A stretch of DNA of 64,000 bases from Kushneria konosiri (GTDB taxonomy: Bacteria; Pseudomonadota; Gammaproteobacteria; Pseudomonadales; Halomonadaceae). The stretch covers positions 2,294,001 to 2,358,000 of the forward strand of contig NZ_CP021323.1 of NCBI RefSeq assembly GCF_002155145.1. Direction: 5' to 3'. Position numbers and translations under genes: made by a program. Under the pieces are notes generated by a model, which saw nothing but the letters and a program-made list of their open reading frames with translations, made no database searches and was not told where the DNA came from. How positions within the stretch are numbered: position 1 is the stretch's first letter; every line of letters begins with the position of its first letter. This document shows, one piece after another, positions 45,273 to 53,713 of the stretch.

Positions 45273-46193
45273 TTACTCGATAAAGGCCTCAACGCTCTGA
45301 CGCCGCCCCAGCAGGAAGGCGTCTGCCACGTGACGAAAGGGCGCCACGTCAACATCACTGCGACCCTCACGGATCAGTTCGGCAAAGCGCTGGTAGAGGC
45401 CTGCATACTCGATATCCTCGCCGTCGATGATGCACTCGCCATTGATGCTCAGCTGGCTGCCGCCGCTGTCGAGTATCAGCGTGCCATCGTCGGTTTCGAC
45501 CGTGATCTGCCAGGTCTGCGGTCCGGTCTGGCGCCAGTCGAAATCGGCATGAATGGGCGTGTCGTGAACGTCGGTGAACTCGAGCGTTGCGCCAATCGGT
45601 GACTGACAGTTTTCCGGCACCTCAAGTGTGGCCTTACGCAGGAAAAAGGCCTCGGGCAGAATTCGAGTGACAATCGAAAGGGCATTGATGCCGGGGTCGA
45701 ACACGCCCAGACCGCCCGGTTCCCACACCCATTGCTGGCCGGGGTGCCACTGACGCACGTCTTCACGCCACTGGATGTCGACACCGGTGACACGGCGCGT
45801 TGACAGCCACTCGCGTGCCTTCTCGACGCCGGCGGCCTCACGGGCATGCCAGGTGGCGTAGAGTGTGACGCCCTTTTGTTCGGCGCGCCGTGCCAGATCC
45901 TCGACTTCGCTGAGGCTGACGCCCGGCGGCTTTTCCAGCAGCACATGCTTGCCGGCCTCAATGGCTGCCACGGCCTGGCCGTAGCGAACCTGAGGCGGCG
46001 TGCACAGTGCCACGGCGTCCAACGCCGGTACGGCTGCCAGCAGCGATTCAAGATCCTGATGATTGTCGACGCCTTCAAGCGTGGCATTGCGACTGGCGAT
46101 GGCGGTCAGCTCAAACTCGCGGTTATCCCTCAGGGCCGGCAGGTGCTGGTCTTTGGCGATCTTGCCGAAACCGGCAATGGCAATGGTGGTCAT
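45273..46193 (-). CDS. Aldose 1-dehydrogenase, Gfo/Idh/MocA family (D-galactose / L-arabinose type)
   Basis: 306-residue NAD(P)-dependent oxidoreductase turning an aldose into its lactone. Very close in length and blocks to the bacterial L-arabinose/D-galactose 1-dehydrogenases: GFGKIAKDQHLPAL, CTPPQVRYGQAVAAIEAGKHVLLEKPPG (catalytic lysine in EKPP), WHPGQQWVWEPGGLGVFDPGINALSIVTRILP. The neighbouring mutarotase and SMP-30 lactonase support the pathway. Galactose or arabinose cannot be separated by eye. Confidence 0.92.
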   Translation of the reverse strand: MTTIAIAGFGKIAKDQHLPALRDNREFELTAIASRNATLEGVDNHQDLESLLAAVPALDAVALCTPPQVRYGQAVAAIEAGKHVLLEKPPGVSLSEVEDLARRAEQKGVTLYATWHAREAAGVEKAREWLSTRRVTGVDIQWREDVRQWHPGQQWVWEPGGLGVFDPGINALSIVTRILPEAFFLRKATLEVPENCQSPIGATLEFTDVHDTPIHADFDWRQTGPQTWQITVETDDGTLILDSGGSQLSINGECIIDGEDIEYAGLYQRFAELIREGRSDVDVAPFRHVADAFLLGRRQSVEAFIE

Positions 46194-46248
46194 GCGGTGT
46201 CTCTTTCCAAAAGAGGCCGGGCCGCCTTGATGGCCGCCCGAACCAGGA

Positions 46249-47304
46249 TTAAAACGTCAGGCGATAGCAGGTGTGCTGTCGATAACGCTCGCCCGGATCG
46301 AGCCGGGTCGAGGGGAAATGCCCATGGTGCGGCGCATCGGGGAACTGCTGTGCCTCCAGCGCCAGACCACCAAAGGCTTCGATTGGGCGCCCCTCGTGAT
46401 CGTTCAGGGTGCCATCCAGGCCGATGCCGGTATAGATCTGCAGTGAGGGCTGATCGGTAAAGACCTCCAGGCATCGGCCGCTGTGCGTTTCGGTCACGGT
46501 CGCCTGAGGGCTTGCGGAGGGCGTTCGGTCCAGCACCAGCGCAACATCGTGTCCACCGGCACGTTTTAGCTGCTCACCGGGTATCTGCTCGCGCGAGCGC
46601 AGGGTCGCAGGTGCTTGAAAGTCGTAAGGGGTATTATCTACCGAGGCGATCGTGCCGGTCGGGATCGACGCTTCATCGAGCACCAGATAGTGGCCTGCGG
46701 CACACTCGAGCTGATGGTCTCGCACGTCACCGCTGCCGCGCAGGTTGAAATAGGCATGGTTGGTCAGGCTGATCACGGTCGGTTTTGAACTCTGTGCTTC
46801 ATAATCGATGGTAAGCCGATCGTCTTCATCCAGGCTGTAATGCACGGTGACTTCCAGATCGCCCGGAAAGCCCATGTCGCCATCGGGTGAGAGGTGGGTC
46901 AGACTGACACCGACCCGGTCCGCCTCTTCAAACAAGCTGCCCTTGAAGCGCTGAAAGCTCAAGCCTTTCGGTCCGCCATGCAGGGCGTTTTGGCCCTCGT
47001 TGGGCGGAATCTGAAACGTCTGGCCATCGAGCTCAAAGTTCGCCCCTCCGATGCGATTGGCATAGCGACCGACCAGCGCTCCGAAGTAGGGGTGCGGCCC
47101 GAGATACTGCGTTGGATCGGCAAACCCGAGAATCAGATTGATCGAGGTTCCGGTCTCCCGATCCGGGATACGCATGGCCTGAAGGGTGGCGCCGTAATCG
47201 AGAATATCCACCTGCATGCCAGCGCTGTTGCGCAGCCTGAACTGTTCGAAGGGGGTGCCATCATCGTGCTGACCGATCCGGTTGCTTTCACAGTGCAAGG
47301 GCAT
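46249..47304 (-). CDS. galM: Aldose 1-epimerase (mutarotase)
   Basis: 351 residues; interconverts the alpha and beta anomers of aldoses, feeding the dehydrogenase next door. Family motifs: NRIGGANFELDG, NEGQNALHGG, LTNHAYFNLRG and the catalytic Glu in FGGLALEAQQFPDAPH. ATG 47304 follows GGAG. It is 55 nt upstream of the dehydrogenase on the same strand, so the two are co-transcribed. Upstream is a 362-bp gap with a palindromic candidate operator. Confidence 0.95.
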   Translation of the reverse strand: MPLHCESNRIGQHDDGTPFEQFRLRNSAGMQVDILDYGATLQAMRIPDRETGTSINLILGFADPTQYLGPHPYFGALVGRYANRIGGANFELDGQTFQIPPNEGQNALHGGPKGLSFQRFKGSLFEEADRVGVSLTHLSPDGDMGFPGDLEVTVHYSLDEDDRLTIDYEAQSSKPTVISLTNHAYFNLRGSGDVRDHQLECAAGHYLVLDEASIPTGTIASVDNTPYDFQAPATLRSREQIPGEQLKRAGGHDVALVLDRTPSASPQATVTETHSGRCLEVFTDQPSLQIYTGIGLDGTLNDHEGRPIEAFGGLALEAQQFPDAPHHGHFPSTRLDPGERYRQHTCYRLTF

Positions 47305-47666
47305 GAATCACTCCACGGTTTCTGGGCGACAAACGCGGTTTGTCGTCATGGTTGCAGGGCAGTATAGGACCTGGCGCTATTGCAGGTCGGGCCTGGCTGT
47401 CTCACTCGGCAGCATGAGTGTGGCATATAGCCTGACACTCCAAGGGATGGCCCTGCGAGCATGCACATGAGAAATTCACTGCCGGGCTTATATGTTGAAC
47501 ATTTATCGAAAATGATCAACATGAACTTTGGACGGGTAAACATTGTTGGCGTCATTCGGTCAACAGGGAAAGCGGCAAATGGCCTCTCATGACGTCATTT
47601 CGGAGAACCGCTGGCCGGGATGATGTCCATACGCCGCAGCAAGAACCGCCATGGCGCCGGGAGAGG
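47305..47666 (-). promoter_or_regulatory. 362-bp gap holding the galM control region
   Basis: No gene seen. It contains ATGTTGAACAT, a short palindrome (47492-47502), and its half-site again in reverse as TCAACAT (47516-47522), forming 7-bp arms ATGTTGA / TCAACAT. It is AT-rich there and lies about 190 nt from galM. A GntR-type operator is a reasonable guess. Confidence 0.45.
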
Positions 47667-48422
47667 CTAGCGGTCAGTGGCGATATTGATGGGCATGTGA
47701 GCCGGCACTGATGCGGTGTGAATATCGACATTCAGTGCCCTGGCGGTATTTTCCAATACAGAGACGGCGGCGTGATAGGCCTCATCAGACTGGCGCATGC
47801 GAATGGCGTCCATGAGTCGACGATGGCTCTGAAGGCTGTGGGCCGGGTCGAGCGTGCGGGTATTGCTGTGGGAGACCAGTAGATGAATCGAGGGGCGCAG
47901 TACGTGGGAGAGCTGCGACCAGACAATGTTGTGGGTGGCGTAATAGATGGCGACGTGAAAGGAGACATCGCAATGGTCGTGCTGGGTAGTGTCTTCGTCA
48001 AGATGGTGATGGCGCATGCCCTCAAACGCCTCCTCCATGGCCACCAGGTCCCGGGCCGTAGCGCTGCTGGCGGCCATCATGGCCACCCAGGGTTCGACCG
48101 TCAGGCGAAAGCTCAGGATTTCACGCTGAATTTCCAGATGCGGGCCGGCAAAGCGGGTGATCCAGTCCGTAACGGCAGGATCGAGAATGTGCCACTGCGA
48201 AAATTCGCGCACCCGTGAGCCATAGCCGGAAATACGCTCGATGATGCCGCCATTGACCAGCGCCCCCAGATGACGCCGGACCACGTTGCGGCTCAGGCCG
48301 AAATGCCGGCAGATTTCCAGCTCCTTGGGAATGAAATCGCCTGGCTGATAGCGCCCGTCAAGAATGTCCTTGATCAGCTGATCGGCCACATGGTGTGCGT
48401 CTGGGGCGGCGGTATCGTTCAT
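47667..48422 (-). CDS. GntR-family (FadR subfamily) transcriptional regulator
   Basis: 251 residues: N-terminal winged HTH (ADQLIKDILDGRYQPGDFIPKELEICRHFGLSRNVVRRHLGALVNGGIIERISG) and an all-helical FCD effector domain (about 95-220) with the metal-type histidines in DVSFHVAIYYATHN and SHRRLMDAI. It likely controls the aldose-oxidation genes on either side; FCD regulators often bind sugar acids. ATG 48422 follows GAGGATC. Effector not known. Confidence 0.9.
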   Translation of the reverse strand: MNDTAAPDAHHVADQLIKDILDGRYQPGDFIPKELEICRHFGLSRNVVRRHLGALVNGGIIERISGYGSRVREFSQWHILDPAVTDWITRFAGPHLEIQREILSFRLTVEPWVAMMAASSATARDLVAMEEAFEGMRHHHLDEDTTQHDHCDVSFHVAIYYATHNIVWSQLSHVLRPSIHLLVSHSNTRTLDPAHSLQSHRRLMDAIRMRQSDEAYHAAVSVLENTARALNVDIHTASVPAHMPINIATDR

Positions 48423-48514
48423 GTGATCCTCGGTGACAGCGGCATCATGATGCAACCTGTCACATTGCATGTTCGGGCTCCGAGACGCCGATGGTGTCCC
48501 GGAGCCGGTGGGGG

Positions 48515-49387
48515 TCAGGCCGTGTGACGATAGCGATGGCCGGGCAGGCCGGGAGTATCCACTCGCGTGGAAAAGAGCGAGCCGGCATCAGGATATTGAT
48601 CCAGTGTGGCCTGCTCCAGTCCCTGGCGTGCGCAGGTAACGTAAAGCGTGCGCAGGTCGCTGTCGCCGAAGGTGACCTTGGTGGGATTGGGGGCCAGCAG
48701 CGGCAGGGTTTCTACCACGTTGCCGCGATCGTCAAAGTGCACCACGACTCCGCCGCCATACATGGCAATCCAGTAATGGCCGGCCTCATCAATGGCAGCA
48801 CCATCCGGTGACCCCGGCAGGGCCAGAGCTCTCGTATCAGCAAAAAGCTCGGGCTCGCCCAGCGTGCCCTGCTCGATGTCCAGCGGGTAGCGATAAATCC
48901 TGTGGGTTGGCGTGTCGCTGAAATAGAGCCAGCGATGATCGGGGCTGATGGCGATGCCATTGGCGATGGTCACGCCCTCGAAATGCGTGGTGAGTGCTTC
49001 CTGGTAGCTGAACAGGGCACCGGTAGGATGGGTTTCTTCGGCATTTTTGGTGCCAAACCACAGCCGGCCATGAGCATCGCAGTGGCTGTCGTTGCACCAG
49101 CTGATCTCCGGATTCTGGGGACCTTCGACCAGGTGATGCTGTTTTTGCCCCTGATGATCCAGCTGCCACAGGCCGGAACGAAAGGCGGCCAGGTACCCGC
49201 CCTGATCGTCGGGAACGACGTAGGCCAGCGGCTCATCATAACGCTGAACCTGGTGCTGATTGCTTTCGGGGTCGAGCTGATGACATTCGCCGCTCAGGAT
49301 ATCGACCCAGTAAAGACGCTGCTGGTCGACGTCCCAGTGCGGACCTTCTCCCAGCGCCATGGTCAGTGTCAGGTGCGGTTCCAGCAT
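48515..49387 (-). CDS. SMP-30/gluconolactonase family sugar lactonase
   Basis: 290-residue six-bladed propeller lactonase hydrolysing aldonolactones. Metal ligands: E14 in GEGPHWD, N in SWCNDSHCD and D in SPDGAAID, and the loop IANGIAISPDHRWLYFSDT. ATG 49387 follows AGGAGG. First gene of the same-strand group lactonase - GntR - galM - dehydrogenase. Together the group can oxidise an aldose to the aldonate; the dehydratase is not present in the window. Confidence 0.92.
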   Translation of the reverse strand: MLEPHLTLTMALGEGPHWDVDQQRLYWVDILSGECHQLDPESNQHQVQRYDEPLAYVVPDDQGGYLAAFRSGLWQLDHQGQKQHHLVEGPQNPEISWCNDSHCDAHGRLWFGTKNAEETHPTGALFSYQEALTTHFEGVTIANGIAISPDHRWLYFSDTPTHRIYRYPLDIEQGTLGEPELFADTRALALPGSPDGAAIDEAGHYWIAMYGGGVVVHFDDRGNVVETLPLLAPNPTKVTFGDSDLRTLYVTCARQGLEQATLDQYPDAGSLFSTRVDTPGLPGHRYRHTA

Positions 49388-49443
49388 GTTCCCTCCTGGA
49401 TCATTCGTGTTGTATGGACATGACCGACAAGCCTGCCCCGGGG

Positions 49444-50100
49444 CTATGGTGTGTCGAATCCTGTGAGCTGAAGACGTGCGCTCAGTTTGCCATCGCGGAA
49501 ATAGTCCGTCTGCACGAGAAGCCCCGGATCGCGTGAGGTGAAATAAAAATGCAGCTGCCGATCAGGCTTGTCTTCATCCCAGACCTCCACATGGCGTGTC
49601 TTCCAGTGGCCCTGGGGCACGGTCATTTCGGGATCATCAATGACCCGCCAGACCATGTCATGCTCGCGTGCCTTGTGATCGACATAGGCGAAGGTACAGG
49701 GCGTTGACTGACGGCCGCGACACGATGGGGCGTCGAACGCCTGACGACTGAGCGCAAACAACGCTGCCTGGCGGTCGGGCAGGTTCGAGAGCTGCTTTTC
49801 GTCAAGCCGATAGGTATCACCAAACCCGAATAGGCGATAGCGGCTGTAAAAGCTCCAGGGCGATACCTCGGTGTCATGGCTGACATGAAAGCGGCTGTAT
49901 TCATAGCCGGTGGCGATCTTGATCGAGGCGTGCATGGTGGCGCGCCAGCCATCACCATCATGTTCGAGCTGATGGGTCATGTCGGCACTGGGCCAGCCAT
50001 CCATGGTGAGATGGTACTGGGCCGTGAAGGGATGAATCTCCTCGGCCTGCGGCGAGGTGGAGACTATCAGGGCGGTCAGCGCCAGAAAAAGGCGAAGCAT
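49444..50100 (-). CDS. DUF3108 periplasmic protein
   Basis: 218 residues with a signal peptide (MLRLFLALTALIVSTSPQA). The remainder is the beta-rich DUF3108 fold: IHPFTAQYHLTMDGWPSADMTHQLEHDGDGWRATMHAS and SRYRLFGFGDTYRLDEKQL. Two cysteines (SCRGRQSTPC) may form a disulfide. ATG 50100 follows AGGAGA. Family function is unknown; some members are near purine-synthesis or outer-membrane genes. Here it is near ghrA with a 49-nt gap. Confidence 0.88.
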   Translation of the reverse strand: MLRLFLALTALIVSTSPQAEEIHPFTAQYHLTMDGWPSADMTHQLEHDGDGWRATMHASIKIATGYEYSRFHVSHDTEVSPWSFYSRYRLFGFGDTYRLDEKQLSNLPDRQAALFALSRQAFDAPSCRGRQSTPCTFAYVDHKAREHDMVWRVIDDPEMTVPQGHWKTRHVEVWDEDKPDRQLHFYFTSRDPGLLVQTDYFRDGKLSARLQLTGFDTP

Positions 50101-50149
50101 GGCGTCTCCTGTTTATGAAGTACAAGGCGCATGACGCCGGGCGGGCGTC

Positions 50150-51079
50150 TCAATAGCCTGTGGCTCGATCAACAGTATCGATGGGCTCGCCCTGCGTCAG
50201 CGCCAGAAGGTCGGCGGCGAATTGTCGGGCGCCCGCGTTCACATCGGTAGGTGCAGCAATATGCGGCGTTATGATGACTCCGGGGGCCTGCCAGAGCGGA
50301 TGCTGGGGCGACAAAGGCTCTTCCGGGAAAACATCCAGCATCGCACCGCGAAGATGGCCGCTATCGACAAGCGCGAGCAGGGCGTCCGGGTCCAGCGTGG
50401 TTCCCCGTCCGACATTGATGACCACGGCGCCTTCGGGCAGCTGGGCCAGGCGCTGTGCGTTGAGCAGCCCGCGCGTCTCGGGCGTGTCCGGCAGCAGGCT
50501 GACCATGATCCGGGAAGTGTTCAGGAAAGTGGTCAGGCCATCGTCACCATGATGTGTATCGATCCCTTCAAGATGCTTGGGGGAGCGGCTCCAGCCCTGA
50601 ACCTCAAACCCCTGGGCACTGATGCGCTGGGCACAGACCTGGCCGAGGGTGCCCAGCCCCAGGATGCCCACGCGCCAGTTGCTGCGATCGGCCAGCGGCT
50701 GCTCCTGCCAGTGCTGATCGGTCTGCTGTCGGTGATAGCGATCCATGTCCCGATAAAAGTGCAGCACGCCATAAAGCGCATAGTCGGCCATCAGCATGCC
50801 CATGCCGGCGTCACGCAGGCGAACGATGGGGACGTCCGGCAGATCCGGCAGGTTCAGCAGTGCGTCCACGCCGGCGCCGGCGTTGAAGATCGCCTTCAGA
50901 GAGTCATCCTGACACGCCAGCAATGAGGCCGTCGGTTTCCAGACGATCAGCAGATCGGCAGGCCCTTCACCGACGTCCTGCGTGGTCACGATGTCGGCCT
51001 CGGGCAATATCGGGTGCAGCTCTCGCGTCAGCGCTGCCTGCCAGCGTTTTGCCTCGGGGGCGTGAATCAAAATGCGCAT
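50150..51079 (-). CDS. ghrA: Glyoxylate/hydroxypyruvate reductase A
   Basis: 309-residue D-2-hydroxyacid dehydrogenase reducing glyoxylate and hydroxypyruvate with NAD(P)H. NAD-binding GILGLGTLGQVCAQ, catalytic Arg in VVINVGRGTTLD, Glu in FPEEPL and His in TPHIAAPT. The short form without a long N-terminal domain, GAGVDALLNLPDLPDVPIVRL, identifies GhrA. ATG 51079 follows AAGGGGA. No glyoxylate-metabolism gene is next to it. Confidence 0.93.
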   Translation of the reverse strand: MRILIHAPEAKRWQAALTRELHPILPEADIVTTQDVGEGPADLLIVWKPTASLLACQDDSLKAIFNAGAGVDALLNLPDLPDVPIVRLRDAGMGMLMADYALYGVLHFYRDMDRYHRQQTDQHWQEQPLADRSNWRVGILGLGTLGQVCAQRISAQGFEVQGWSRSPKHLEGIDTHHGDDGLTTFLNTSRIMVSLLPDTPETRGLLNAQRLAQLPEGAVVINVGRGTTLDPDALLALVDSGHLRGAMLDVFPEEPLSPQHPLWQAPGVIITPHIAAPTDVNAGARQFAADLLALTQGEPIDTVDRATGY

Positions 51080-51127
51080 CTCATTTCCCCTTCATTGAAC
51101 CCGACGAAATTGACCGGCGTGGCACGA

Positions 51128-52075
51128 TCAGAGCCAGCCGCGATGTTTAAAGTACAAAAAGGGCGTCAGGCCTGACAGGAACATGACAAAAATGGCAAAG
51201 GGATAGCCCAGCGGCCAGTGCAGTTCGGGCATGACATCAAAGTTCATGCCATAAATGCTGGCGATCATGGTCGGGGGGAGAAACACGACCGAGGCGATCG
51301 AGAAGATCTTGATGATCTGGTTTTGCTGGATATTGATAAAGCCCTGGGTCGTATCCATGAGGAAGTTGACCTTGTCGGACAAAAACGTGTTGTGCGACAT
51401 CAGGGCGTCCACGTCCTGAAGCACCTCACGGGCCTGTTCCTGAAGTTCCGGGTGGCGGCGCAGGTGGCGCAGCAGGAAATGGAGCGAGCGCTGGGTATCC
51501 ATCAGGCACAGCCGGATCTTGCCGACGCTGTCCTCGACCTTGGCCAGTCGATCAATGGCGTCCTCGAGATCCGAGTCTTCGACCTCGAGAACCTGATGGC
51601 TGACCTGCTCGAGATCGCGGTGCATGTCCTCGACGCTGTCAGCAAGGTTTTCCACCTTCTGCTCGAAGATGGTCACCATCAGCTCCTGGGGCGAGCCGGC
51701 CTCAATCTGACCGCGCCGTGCCCGCAGACGCAGCAGCCTGAAATCTGCCAGATCCTCTTCGCGCAGGCTCAGGAGCCGCTGTGGCTGAAGGATGAAGGCC
51801 ACCGTGGTGTTCTGGTGCTTGCCTTCGTTGCGGGTCAGAAACAGCGAGTGAACGTGAAGGCCGTCGGCATCCGAGAAATAGCGTGCCGAGGATTCGATCT
51901 CTTCGACATCGGTGCTTCCGGGCAGTTCTTCGGCAAGAAAGGGGGCCAGTGCCTCTCGCTCACTGTCACTGGGTTCCTGCGCATCGATCCAGGTCGCCTG
52001 CGACAGGCGCGCTTCAAGCGCGTCGTCTGCCAGTTCGTGAATGGTCTGCTGCTCAAGGCTGTAGGTCCTGATCAT
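51128..52075 (-). CDS. corA: CorA-family Mg2+/Co2+ channel
   Basis: 315-residue pentameric inner-membrane divalent-cation channel. It has a large N-terminal cytoplasmic funnel with long coiled-coil helices (VENLADSVEDMHRDLEQVSHQVLEVEDSDLEDAI) and two C-terminal helices, the first ending in the selectivity motif YGMNF, with a short loop (DVMPELHW) and the basic end FKHRGWL. ATG 52075 has only a weak ribosome-binding sequence. It may belong to the ZntB-like branch, which also keeps the GMN motif. Confidence 0.92.
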   Translation of the reverse strand: MIRTYSLEQQTIHELADDALEARLSQATWIDAQEPSDSEREALAPFLAEELPGSTDVEEIESSARYFSDADGLHVHSLFLTRNEGKHQNTTVAFILQPQRLLSLREEDLADFRLLRLRARRGQIEAGSPQELMVTIFEQKVENLADSVEDMHRDLEQVSHQVLEVEDSDLEDAIDRLAKVEDSVGKIRLCLMDTQRSLHFLLRHLRRHPELQEQAREVLQDVDALMSHNTFLSDKVNFLMDTTQGFINIQQNQIIKIFSIASVVFLPPTMIASIYGMNFDVMPELHWPLGYPFAIFVMFLSGLTPFLYFKHRGWL

Positions 52076-52188
52076 GATGGCATTCCGGCACGGTATAAAT
52101 GGTCCTCATGATCCCAGAGCAGGGGGGGATTGCCAAAGACTTTAGTACCAACCGTGCCATGGCGGGTCTGACGCAGCCTTCTCCGATC

Positions 52189-53712
52189 TCAGGCGGACGC
52201 TACCTGAGAGGCTGCATCGATCATGGTGCAGTGATGTTCAGCATTGATATCCACCAGCAGTGTGGCCAGCGTTTCCAGACACAGCACCGACATGACTTTC
52301 TTGTTGGCCCCGGTGCCGACCACGATCAGACGCTTGCACTGTTCGATGGGCGGCGTGTCGGGTTCCTGCTCCCCTCGCCAGCGAATGATTAGGCTGTTGG
52401 CCGGGGCGTCGAGATACTCGATATGACGGGCGTTATCGATCATGAAGCCGACCCGGTAGTCGCCGCAGGCCACGATGAGAACATCGGTGGCCGGCGTGTT
52501 GTGGGGCGTGTTCAAAAGCCTGCGCAGATCAATCAGCGATACGGCGTGATCACGATGGGGCAGGGTGCCAGCCCAGCCTTCCTGTGCATTGGTGCTGGGC
52601 GTGAAACCTTCGGGCATGGCGATGACTTCATCGAGCTGCTCCAGCGGGGTCACATACTGGCCAAAGGCGTCATAGTGCACAAAGGCGAAGCGGCGATAGA
52701 CCTCGCCTTGCGTATGGCCTTTCTCCTGCTGGCCGGCATACATGGCCGCAATGGTGAGAAAGTCCTGGTCGGTGGCAAAGCGGCTTTCATCGAGCAGCAG
52801 CGAATCGCCCAGTTCGGGATGCGTCATTATGCCGGCGACGGTCGCATTGGCATTGTCGTGATTGTCGGCCAGCGGCATGACGCCTGCCGGGTCGTAATCA
52901 ATCATGCGCAGCACTCGAGTGGCCGCCAGCCCCATCAACTGGCCGCGAACGGTCACCACGACCATCAACCCGGCACTGGCTTTGCACCTTTTCTCGAGGC
53001 GGGCCAATATCAGCGGACAGAACACCGCCATCTGGCTTTTACGCAGTGGCGCAGTGCCCATGTACCCATCGATCTCGATCACCGGTGGGGCGAGCTTTTC
53101 CAGCGGCTGAATTTCACGCACCATCGCGGCCGGAAGACTGAGATGAACCCCCAGACATTCAATCACGAGGGCTCTGTGGCGTTGACGGGGCGTGCGCGAG
53201 TGCTCCAGGTCGTTCACGCCGATATCATTAACGGTGCCGGCCGAGAGTGAGCGCATCACGCCATCAAGAGCAAAGAGCGCCTCGAGCTCCAGCACATAGA
53301 CCAGTCGATCCTCGCCGTCATTAGAGAAGTTAAAGGCGGCCGGAATCAGGGCGGTGGTGCGCGCATCATGGTGCTCCAGCGTCTGAAGGCGCTCTCTCGC
53401 GACAGGCATGATGCCGTGAATGGCATCCACACGCAGGCCGACAACGCCTGACTGCCAGTGCACGATGGCCACCCGATCACCGGCATTTCGCGTGCCGGTG
53501 CCGTCATCAAGCTGCAGTAGCCGTGCCAGATCGATCACCGGAATCATTTCATCGCGCAGCATGAAGGCGCCGAGCGACCAGACCGGTGCCAGCGGCGCCG
53601 GCGTTAGCGCCTCAGGCAGATCGGCCACTTCCCGCAGTGTGCTGATGGGCAGGGCGACATTGCTGCCGCCGATGCCTAAAACGCCATAGGTGCTGGTGTC
53701 GTGATGGCTCAT
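52189..53712 (-). CDS. Triple-CheW-domain scaffold protein
   Basis: 507 residues built of three CheW-like folds: 1 (about 5-150; GSNVALPISTLREV, LGAFMLRDEMIPVIDLARLL), 2 (about 175-315; RALVIECLGVHLSLP, divergent) and 3 (about 345-490; YVTPLEQLDEVIAMPEGF, AGTLPHRDHAVSLIDLRRLL). CheW domains couple chemoreceptors to the CheA kinase. No catalytic domain. It begins one base after the stop of the 4xPAS receptor (TGA-C-ATG), so the pair is translationally coupled and the CheW protein likely serves that receptor. Single-protein CheW triplets are uncommon. Confidence 0.9.
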   Translation of the reverse strand: MSHHDTSTYGVLGIGGSNVALPISTLREVADLPEALTPAPLAPVWSLGAFMLRDEMIPVIDLARLLQLDDGTGTRNAGDRVAIVHWQSGVVGLRVDAIHGIMPVARERLQTLEHHDARTTALIPAAFNFSNDGEDRLVYVLELEALFALDGVMRSLSAGTVNDIGVNDLEHSRTPRQRHRALVIECLGVHLSLPAAMVREIQPLEKLAPPVIEIDGYMGTAPLRKSQMAVFCPLILARLEKRCKASAGLMVVVTVRGQLMGLAATRVLRMIDYDPAGVMPLADNHDNANATVAGIMTHPELGDSLLLDESRFATDQDFLTIAAMYAGQQEKGHTQGEVYRRFAFVHYDAFGQYVTPLEQLDEVIAMPEGFTPSTNAQEGWAGTLPHRDHAVSLIDLRRLLNTPHNTPATDVLIVACGDYRVGFMIDNARHIEYLDAPANSLIIRWRGEQEPDTPPIEQCKRLIVVGTGANKKVMSVLCLETLATLLVDINAEHHCTMIDAASQVASA

Positions 53713-53713
53713 G

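Noticed and set aside
47346-47555. 69-codon minus-strand frame upstream of galM
   Set aside because: No ribosome-binding site and overlaps the palindromic control region.
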